Positions 7,890 through 13,140 of a stretch of 13,140 bases of DNA are shown piece by piece. The notes beneath the pieces were generated by a model. It saw only the letters and a list, made by a program, of their open reading frames with translations. It did not search any database and was not told where the DNA came from. Numbering within the stretch: the stretch's first letter is position 1; each line of letters opens with the position of its first letter. Origin of the DNA: Flavobacteriaceae bacterium. GTDB taxonomy: Bacteria > Bacteroidota > Bacteroidia > Flavobacteriales > Flavobacteriaceae. The DNA is taken from positions 1 to 13,140 of the forward strand of contig NZQO01000083.1 of the NCBI GenBank assembly GCA_002693605.1, written 5' to 3'. The position numbers and the translations under genes were made by a program.

Positions 7890-8750
7890 ATGACACTCTA
7901 TCCCATTGAATCTGGAAATTTCAAGCTCGATGGCGGCGCCATGTTCGGGGTCGTCCCTAAATCGCTCTGGTCGCGCACCAATCCGGCCGACCAGAACAAT
8001 ATGATCGATATGGCCGCCCGCTGCCTGTTAATTGAAGATGGCAGTCGCCTGACGCTCATTGACACCGGCATGGGCAACAAGCAGAGTGACAAATTTTTCG
8101 GGTATTACCACCAATGGGGAGACCATACCCTGGAAGGTTCGCTGCAAAGGGTCGGCTTTCATCCTAACGACGTTACAGATGTCTTCATGACGCACCTCCA
8201 CTTCGACCATTGCGGTGGAAGCATTCAATGGAACAATGCCCGAACAGGCTACGAACCCGCCTTCAAAAATGCAACGTTTTGGAGCAATAAAGACCATTGG
8301 CAATGGGCCACCCAGCCAAATAGAAGGGAGAAAGCCTCTTTTCTGAAGGAAAATATCCTGCCTATGGAAGAAAGTGGACAATTAAAATTCGTAGAAACCC
8401 CTTCGGACTCCTTTTCGGAATCGACTCCTCTCGATTTCGGCATTCTATTTGCGGATGGACATACCGACAAGCAAATGCTGCCCCACATTAGCTATCAAGG
8501 AAAAACCCTCGTGTTTATGGCCGATTTGCTGCCAACCGCCGGCCATTTGCCGCTGCCGTACGTGATGGGGTACGATACGAGACCACTCCTTACGCTTCCC
8601 GAAAAGGAAGCATTCTTGAACACCGCAGCCGATAAGGGTTACTATCTATTTTTGGAGCACGACGCCCATAACCAGGTAATAACCGTAAAACATACCGAAA
8701 AAGGCGTTCGCCTAGATCGAGTTTTCACTTTTGAAGAATTGTTTAATTAA
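7890..8750 (+). CDS. MBL-fold metallo-hydrolase (lactonase/glyoxalase II-like superfamily)
   Basis: A 286-residue protein with the metallo-beta-lactamase signature THLHFDHCGG (ligands His102, His104, Asp106, His107). Later ligand candidates are His191 (DGHT), the bridging Asp212 (FMADL) and His257 (LEHD), so a complete two-metal site is present. LIDTGMG at 57-63 is the usual early strand of the fold. No signal peptide is seen, so it should be cytoplasmic. The substrate is unknown: the arrangement resembles N-acyl-homoserine-lactonase-like and related hydrolases, but the superfamily is too broad to choose. The ATG is favoured because the N-terminal YPIESGNFKLDGG is the normal start of this kind of protein. 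It is the first gene of a tight unit, with the S8 protease gene starting 9 nt after its stop. Confidence 0.9.
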   Translation: MTLYPIESGNFKLDGGAMFGVVPKSLWSRTNPADQNNMIDMAARCLLIEDGSRLTLIDTGMGNKQSDKFFGYYHQWGDHTLEGSLQRVGFHPNDVTDVFMTHLHFDHCGGSIQWNNARTGYEPAFKNATFWSNKDHWQWATQPNRREKASFLKENILPMEESGQLKFVETPSDSFSESTPLDFGILFADGHTDKQMLPHISYQGKTLVFMADLLPTAGHLPLPYVMGYDTRPLLTLPEKEAFLNTAADKGYYLFLEHDAHNQVITVKHTEKGVRLDRVFTFEELFN

Positions 8751-8759
8751 TACTGAAAT

Positions 8760-10436
8760 ATGAATTTTATTAAAACTTCCCTTTTCGCCACCACCTCTGT
8801 GTTGGTCCTTGCGGCTTGTGGTAGCTCTGTAGCTCCGGTCGTTTCTTCTCCTATTGAAAATATAGACACCATTCCGCTCAAGACGGCACCGCTAAACGAC
8901 GCGCAGTACGAGCGCTGGGGCGCAGCCGATTTGATTACCGATACCATTCCCGGTATGAGCGTAGATAAGGCCTACGCCGAAATCTTGAACAAACGGAAAG
9001 GCCAAACGGTAATCGTTGGCGTGATTGATAGTGGCGTTGATATTGAGCACGAAGACCTTAGGAACGTTATCTGGACCAATGACGACGAAATTGCCGGAAA
9101 TAATATAGACGATGACAACAACGGTTATATAGACGATATGCACGGGTGGAACTTCCTCGGAAATATCGTTGAGGAAAATATGGAGTACGTGCGATTTCTG
9201 AAGAAATTAGGCCCTAAGTACGATGGGAAATCGGAAGCTTCCATTAGCGCGGCCAATCGCAAGGAATACGCGTTATATAAAAAGGCCAAGGCCGAATACG
9301 AAAAAGAATACCAGCAAGCTATGGCGCAAAAGACGCAGTATGAGCAAATCTTGCAACAGCTAAAGCCGGCGCACCAAGCAATGAGCGAAAAATTGGGCAC
9401 GGCAGATTATTCCGCCAAAGATTTGGCCGCAATCGAAAATCCGACGGCTACCGAGCAGCAGCAAATCGCGATGCTCAACCAAATGCTCAATTTTGGCGAC
9501 AGTGTTCCAGAAGTGCTGAAGGAACTGAAGGGCGGTATCGATTATTTCGGAGCGCGGCTCAATTCTCATTTCAACCTTGAGAAAGATTTCCGAAGCACCC
9601 TGGGCGATGATCCAGACGACCTTAGCGATACCGGTTATGGGAACAACGACGTGGACGGGCCCGATGTAAAGAAAGAAGATGCCCGTCACGGTACGCACGT
9701 ATCGGGAATTATAGCCGGGGAACGCAATAACGACATAGGTATAGACGGCGTGGCACAGAATGTCGAAATCATGGTATTGCGCGCAGTACCAGATGGCGAT
9801 GAGTACGATAAGGACATAGCCCTTGCCCTCCGCTACGCAGCAGATAATGGTGCGAAAGTCGTAAACACCAGCTTCGGAAAATATTATAGCGCGCACCCAG
9901 AGTGGGTTCGCGAGGCTATTTCATACGCAGCATCTAAAGACGTACTAATTATTAATGCCGCCGGAAACGAGGGGTTAGACCTAGATACCACCGAGGTATA
10001 TCCCAACGACCAAACCCTAACGGGAGCAGAGTATGTGAACAATGTATTAACCGTAGGCGCCCTTAGCTATAAATATGGGGAAGAAATGGTAGCACCCTTT
10101 TCAAATTATGGCGATAGCAACGTGGATGTCTTTGCGCCGGGCGTTAAGATTTGGGCTACGACACCGCTAAACACCTACGAATTTTTACAAGGCACATCGA
10201 TGGCGGCACCCGCCGTTGCAGGGGTAGCAGCTACCATTAGGTCCTATTACCCTTCGCTCACCGCTGTGCAGGTTAAGCAGATTATAATGGATAGCGGCCT
10301 TACCTCCAACAGTACCGTGGTTTTGGGAGGCGATTCGTCCAATACCGAAAAGTTCGGAGCCATTTCAAAATCGGGCAAAATGGTAAATATGTACAATGCA
10401 TTGATCATGGCCGATAGAATGGCCCGTTCCAACTAA
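8760..10436 (+). CDS. Subtilisin-like serine protease (S8 family), lipoprotein
   Basis: A 558-residue protein with a lipoprotein signal peptide ending in LAAC (Cys20). The residues after Cys20 (GSSVAP) do not contain an acidic surface-export signal, so periplasmic anchoring is likely. The S8 triad is complete: Asp90 (VIDSGVD), His310 (ARHGTHVSG) and Ser480 (GTSMAAP), with oxyanion Asn403 (AAGNEG). Asp and His are separated by about 220 residues, much more than in subtilisin. The insert has an Asp/Asn-rich possible calcium loop (NNIDDDNNGYIDD, about 114-126), then a charged helical stretch at about 160-280 (KKAKAEYEKEYQQ). No C-terminal type IX secretion domain is visible. The gene starts 9 nt after the MBL gene and ends 20 nt before the M1 peptidase gene, so the three are probably co-transcribed. 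It probably takes part in envelope protein turnover; substrate unknown. Confidence 0.94.
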   Translation: MNFIKTSLFATTSVLVLAACGSSVAPVVSSPIENIDTIPLKTAPLNDAQYERWGAADLITDTIPGMSVDKAYAEILNKRKGQTVIVGVIDSGVDIEHEDLRNVIWTNDDEIAGNNIDDDNNGYIDDMHGWNFLGNIVEENMEYVRFLKKLGPKYDGKSEASISAANRKEYALYKKAKAEYEKEYQQAMAQKTQYEQILQQLKPAHQAMSEKLGTADYSAKDLAAIENPTATEQQQIAMLNQMLNFGDSVPEVLKELKGGIDYFGARLNSHFNLEKDFRSTLGDDPDDLSDTGYGNNDVDGPDVKKEDARHGTHVSGIIAGERNNDIGIDGVAQNVEIMVLRAVPDGDEYDKDIALALRYAADNGAKVVNTSFGKYYSAHPEWVREAISYAASKDVLIINAAGNEGLDLDTTEVYPNDQTLTGAEYVNNVLTVGALSYKYGEEMVAPFSNYGDSNVDVFAPGVKIWATTPLNTYEFLQGTSMAAPAVAGVAATIRSYYPSLTAVQVKQIIMDSGLTSNSTVVLGGDSSNTEKFGAISKSGKMVNMYNALIMADRMARSN

Positions 10437-10456
10437 CCCATTCAAAAATTGATAGT

Positions 10457-12301
10457 ATGAAATTCAAGAATTTGATCATCGGAAATATCCTCTCCATAGT
10501 AAGCGTTGCATCGGTTACGGCTCAGAACACGAACTCGTACTGGCAGCAGCACGTCGATTACAAAATGCAGATCGATATGGACGTGGACACCTACCAATAC
10601 AAGGGTAGGCAAGAGCTTACCTATACCAACAACTCGCCCGATGTGCTAAACAGGGTGTTTTACCACCTCTATTTTAATGCATTCCAGCCGGGAAGTGAAA
10701 TGGACGTTCGCTCTAGGACCATTTCCGATCCGGACGCCCGCGTGGCCGATAGGATTTCGAACCTATCCCCTTCGGAAATAGGTTACATTAAACCTACGAT
10801 GCTAACCCAAGATGGGGAACCACTACAATATGAAGTAGTTGGCACCGTGCTGGAGGTAGAACTAAATACTCCCATCAAACCGGGAGAATCCACCGTGTTC
10901 TTAATGGAGTGGGATGCGCAAGTTCCTGTTCAGATTCGCCGCAGTGGCCGAAACAACGAAGAGGGGGTGGCGCTATCGATGACACAGTGGTACCCGAAAT
11001 TGGCCGAATACGATTTTCAGGGTTGGCACGCAGACCCGTATATAGGTCGTGAATTTCACGGGGTATGGGGCGATTATGACGTAAAGATTACCATAGATGC
11101 CGACTATACCATTGGTGGAACGGGGTATCTTCAAAACACGAATATTGGCCACGGCTATGGTCCAGCGGGCCAAAAGGCAGTAAAACCTGTAGCAGGCAAG
11201 TATACCTGGCATTTCAAGGCGCCCAATGTGCACGATTTTACCTGGGCAGCAGATGATGAGTACATCCACGATACGGTAGCGGGACCCAACGGTGTAACTC
11301 TTCATTTTTTCTATAAGAACAATCCCGATATTATCGAGAATTGGAAGAACCTCCAGCCCAAAACCGTTGAATTGCTTAAGTATTTCAATGAAAATATCGG
11401 CCCGTACCCGTACGAGCAATATTCTGTAATCCAAGGTGGCGATGGCGGTATGGAATATGCCATGTGTACCCTCATTACCGGCGAACGGGAGTTCGGCAGC
11501 TTGGTAGGGGTTACAGCACATGAACTTGCCCATTCATGGTTCCAGTTTTTACTTGCCACGAACGAGGCCAAGCACGAATGGATGGACGAAGGCTTCACCA
11601 GTTATATTTCGGCCCGTGCCATGAACGAAGTAATGGACGAAAAGAGCCCAAATCCCTTTGCAGGATCCTACCGTGGCTATTATTTCTTGGCCAAAAGCGG
11701 ACAGGAACAGCCGGCTAGTACCCACGCAGACAGATATGCATCCAACAGGGCTTACGGGATTACCGCCTATAGTAAGGGCGCGGTATTTTTGGCGCAGTTA
11801 GGGTATATTATTGGCGAGGAAAATTTAAATAAAACCTTGAAGCAGTATTTCCAGGATTGGGCATTTAAGCACCCAACACCTAACGATTTTATTCGCGTTG
11901 CTGAAAAAATTTCCGGATTCGAGCTCGACTGGTACCTGATGGACTGGACCCAAACCAGCAATACGATTGATTATGGCATAAAGGGTATTGAGCCAGCAGG
12001 CCGCAATACCAAAATCACGCTCGAGCGTATTGGATTAATGCCAATGCCCATCGATTTATACGTAACCTATGAAGATGGCTCGGAGGAAATTTTCCACATC
12101 CCACTGCAAATGGCACGTGCCGAAAAGGAAAATCCCTACCCGGCTATGACGTGGACCGTGCTTCCAGATTGGGCATGGGCGTACCCTACTTACAGTTTTG
12201 AGATTTCAAACGGAAAAACGGTTAAAAGCATAATGATAGATGCCACGCAGCGTATGGCAGATATAAACCCAGAGAATAATACGTGGGGAATGCAGCAATA
12301 A
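10457..12301 (+). CDS. Secreted M1-family zinc metallopeptidase (aminopeptidase-like)
   Basis: A 614-residue protein with a cleavable signal peptide (hydrophobic LIIGNILSIVSVASV, likely cut after TA before QNTNS) and no lipobox, so periplasmic or exported. The beta-sheet N-terminal domain of M1 enzymes (YKGRQELTYTNNS) is followed by the catalytic domain: HELAH (His355, Glu356, His359) with the third zinc ligand Glu378 in the WMDEGF motif at the standard spacing. The substrate-binding motif is GGMEY (about 330-334) where classic aminopeptidases have GxMEN. A likely transition-state tyrosine is Tyr438 (TAYSKG). It is shorter than full four-domain M1 enzymes and lacks the long C-terminal helical domain, as in other flavobacterial members. 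It is the last gene of the MBL-S8-M1 unit, followed by a strong terminator. It probably trims peptides made by envelope proteases such as its neighbour; this is inference. Confidence 0.94.
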   Translation: MKFKNLIIGNILSIVSVASVTAQNTNSYWQQHVDYKMQIDMDVDTYQYKGRQELTYTNNSPDVLNRVFYHLYFNAFQPGSEMDVRSRTISDPDARVADRISNLSPSEIGYIKPTMLTQDGEPLQYEVVGTVLEVELNTPIKPGESTVFLMEWDAQVPVQIRRSGRNNEEGVALSMTQWYPKLAEYDFQGWHADPYIGREFHGVWGDYDVKITIDADYTIGGTGYLQNTNIGHGYGPAGQKAVKPVAGKYTWHFKAPNVHDFTWAADDEYIHDTVAGPNGVTLHFFYKNNPDIIENWKNLQPKTVELLKYFNENIGPYPYEQYSVIQGGDGGMEYAMCTLITGEREFGSLVGVTAHELAHSWFQFLLATNEAKHEWMDEGFTSYISARAMNEVMDEKSPNPFAGSYRGYYFLAKSGQEQPASTHADRYASNRAYGITAYSKGAVFLAQLGYIIGEENLNKTLKQYFQDWAFKHPTPNDFIRVAEKISGFELDWYLMDWTQTSNTIDYGIKGIEPAGRNTKITLERIGLMPMPIDLYVTYEDGSEEIFHIPLQMARAEKENPYPAMTWTVLPDWAWAYPTYSFEISNGKTVKSIMIDATQRMADINPENNTWGMQQ

Positions 12302-12320
12302 TAAATCTATTTCATTATTC

Positions 12321-12357
12321 AAGACCCTACAAGTTACTATACCTGTAGGGTCTTTTT
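12321..12357 (+). terminator. Intrinsic (rho-independent) terminator after the M1 peptidase gene
   Basis: A perfect 11-bp inverted repeat, AAGACCCTACA (12321-12331) and TGTAGGGTCTT (12344-12354), encloses a 12-nt loop. The T run at 12353-12357 follows the stem. It lies 20 bp after the M1 stop codon and ends 14 bp before the rnpA start, so it separates the hydrolase unit from rnpA. Confidence 0.9.
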
Positions 12358-12358
12358 A

Positions 12359-12366
12359 TATCTTTA
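12359..12366 (+). promoter_or_regulatory. Possible -7 promoter box for rnpA (TATCTTTA)
   Basis: TATCTTTA matches five of six defined positions of TAnnTTTG. It lies 5 nt before the rnpA GTG and directly after the T run of the preceding terminator. If it is the promoter, its upstream part is the terminator stem and rnpA mRNA is leaderless or nearly so. Confidence 0.35.
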
Positions 12367-12371
12367 CCCGT

Positions 12372-12737
12372 GTGAAACATTCATTTCCGAAGTCAGAGAA
12401 GTTAAAATCCAGCAAGACCATTCAACGGCTCTTTGCTGAAGGTACGGCGTATAAGAAATATCCCATTAAGGTGTTGGTAGTGCCGGTTGCCACTGCCATG
12501 ACCCATCAAGTCGCCTTCGCTGTTCCGAAGCGAAATTTTAAGTTGGCGGTAGACCGAAATCGCGTAAAGCGGAAACTGAGGGAAGCTTACCGACTTCAAA
12601 AACACGGTCTTGACACCAATAAGGAGGTTAAATTTGCGTTGATATTCTTATATATCGGCAAGGATATACCTACCTATGAGAAAGTGGAAACGGCTGTCGG
12701 TTTCCTGCTAAAAAAAGTAAATGAGGCTTCCTATTAG
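12372..12737 (+). CDS. rnpA: Ribonuclease P protein component
   Basis: A 121-residue basic protein that binds the RNase P RNA and helps it remove 5' leaders from pre-tRNAs; cytoplasmic. The N-terminus FPKSEKLKSSKTIQRLFAEG is the usual bacterial RnpA start. The RNR signature lies in VDRNRVKRKLREAYRL (61-74), preceded by the strand AFAVPKRNF. Length is normal. The start is GTG; no in-frame ATG is available near the conserved N-terminus. There is no Shine-Dalgarno-like sequence, and a terminator and possible -7 box sit immediately upstream. rpmH is not next to it, unlike the arrangement in many other phyla. The S41 peptidase gene begins within 30 nt of its stop codon and is probably co-transcribed. 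Confidence 0.97.
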   Translation: MKHSFPKSEKLKSSKTIQRLFAEGTAYKKYPIKVLVVPVATAMTHQVAFAVPKRNFKLAVDRNRVKRKLREAYRLQKHGLDTNKEVKFALIFLYIGKDIPTYEKVETAVGFLLKKVNEASY

Positions 12738-12766
12738 CCGGGAGAATGAAAAAAAAAGACTTACAG

Positions 12767-13140
12767 ATGAAAAGAAAAATAATTATTCCGCTACTCGCAG
12801 TGGGCATTTTTGTAACCACCACGGCCTTTAAGAACGATTTTTTCGAAATTGCAAAACAGATCGAAATCTTCACCACCCTATTCAAGGAGCTGAACATGAA
12901 TTATGTTGACGAAACGACTCCAGCCAATTTGATGGATAAGGCCATTAAGGGTATGCTCTCTGACCTCGATCCCTATACGGTCTACTGGAACGAACAGCAA
13001 GTAGAGGACGCACGCATTAGCAATTCTGGCGTATATACCGGTATTGGCGCGACGGCACGTACCGAAAAAGATAAAATAGTTATCGTTGAACCGTTCCAGG
13101 ATTTTCCGGCAGATAAGGCGGGGCTCAAGGCCGGCGACGA
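12767..13140 (+). CDS. S41-family C-terminal processing peptidase, N-terminal part (runs off window)
   Basis: The frame is open to the window edge, giving about 124 residues from the ATG at 12767. An in-frame ATG at 12746 would add MKKKDLQ. I prefer 12767 because it begins a compact signal or anchor sequence (MKRKIIIPLLAVGIFVTTTAF) and is preceded by an A-rich leader, while 12746 is followed by nine A residues. The helical N-terminal region of Ctp/Prc proteases is clear (FKELNMNYVDE, then IKGMLSDLDPYTVYW). The entry to the PDZ domain follows (YTGIGA, then PADKAGLKAGD). The catalytic Ser/Lys pair lies beyond the window. These proteases cut envelope proteins at C-terminal tails in the periplasm. 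The gene follows rnpA closely on the same strand. Confidence 0.9.
   Translation, partial: MKRKIIIPLLAVGIFVTTTAFKNDFFEIAKQIEIFTTLFKELNMNYVDETTPANLMDKAIKGMLSDLDPYTVYWNEQQVEDARISNSGVYTGIGATARTEKDKIVIVEPFQDFPADKAGLKAGD

Noticed and set aside
9360..9896. 178-codon open frame on the - strand within the S8 protease gene
   Set aside because: It lies opposite a frame with a full catalytic triad, has no recognisable domain or upstream signal, and is explained by codon bias of the + strand gene.
10973..11533. 186-codon open frame on the - strand within the M1 peptidase gene
   Set aside because: It is the shadow of a clear metallopeptidase. Its translation shows no family motif and no start context.
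1..13140. A search for CRISPR repeats, tRNA or rRNA genes, insertion sequences, prophage or defence genes
   Set aside because: No spaced direct repeats, transposase motifs, tRNA-like cloverleafs or defence-protein signatures were seen. The large majority of the window is coding for conserved housekeeping and envelope proteins, and no gene-free stretch exceeds about 215 bp.

Overview
The window reads as an ordinary chromosomal segment of a marine-type Flavobacteriaceae bacterium (phylum Bacteroidota) with moderate GC. The lineage is inferred from three things. The gene families are typical of the group: an OMP_b-brl-type outer-membrane receptor with a carboxypeptidase-regulatory N-terminus, a lipoprotein with a K-E-D-E export-like signal, an S8 lipoprotein protease, a GGMEY-type M1 peptidase, and an rnpA-S41 protease pair. 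Ribosome-binding sites are weak or absent. Promoters fit the Bacteroidota form TAnnTTTG. I see no mobile element, CRISPR array, tRNA or rRNA, and no region with clearly foreign composition.

Left part (1-3646): the last 51 codons of a LolC/E (FtsX-like) ABC permease on the + strand run into dusB (tRNA dihydrouridine synthase) on the - strand, and the two share a CTAG stop overlap. Upstream of dusB on the - strand is a large TonB-receptor-like outer-membrane beta-barrel gene. A 170-210 bp divergent spacer with promoter-like boxes on both strands separates it from lepA.

Middle (3825-7715): lepA (elongation factor 4) on + converges on a two-gene - strand unit. That unit is a CPA1-type Na+/H+ antiporter with a C-terminal RCK/TrkA-N domain, overlapping by 17 bp a small cysteine-rich lipoprotein. 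The lipoprotein and lepA share a TTAA stop overlap.

Right part (7890-13140): three hydrolase genes lie close together on +: a metallo-beta-lactamase-fold enzyme, a subtilisin-like (S8) lipoprotein protease and a secreted M1 zinc peptidase. A strong intrinsic terminator closes this unit. Immediately after it come rnpA (RNase P protein, GTG start) and the start of an S41 C-terminal processing peptidase, which runs off the end.

Cellular roles: translation and RNA maturation (dusB, lepA, rnpA) are interleaved with envelope functions (permease, outer-membrane barrel, antiporter, lipoproteins, proteases). I did not find a convincing new defence or biosynthetic system. The most interesting signals are small-scale: two convergent gene pairs sharing 4-bp palindromic stop codons, several start codons only 5-8 nt after a promoter -7 box (candidate leaderless mRNAs), a promoter packed against a terminator before rnpA, and an antiporter translationally overlapping a possibly surface-exposed cysteine lipoprotein.
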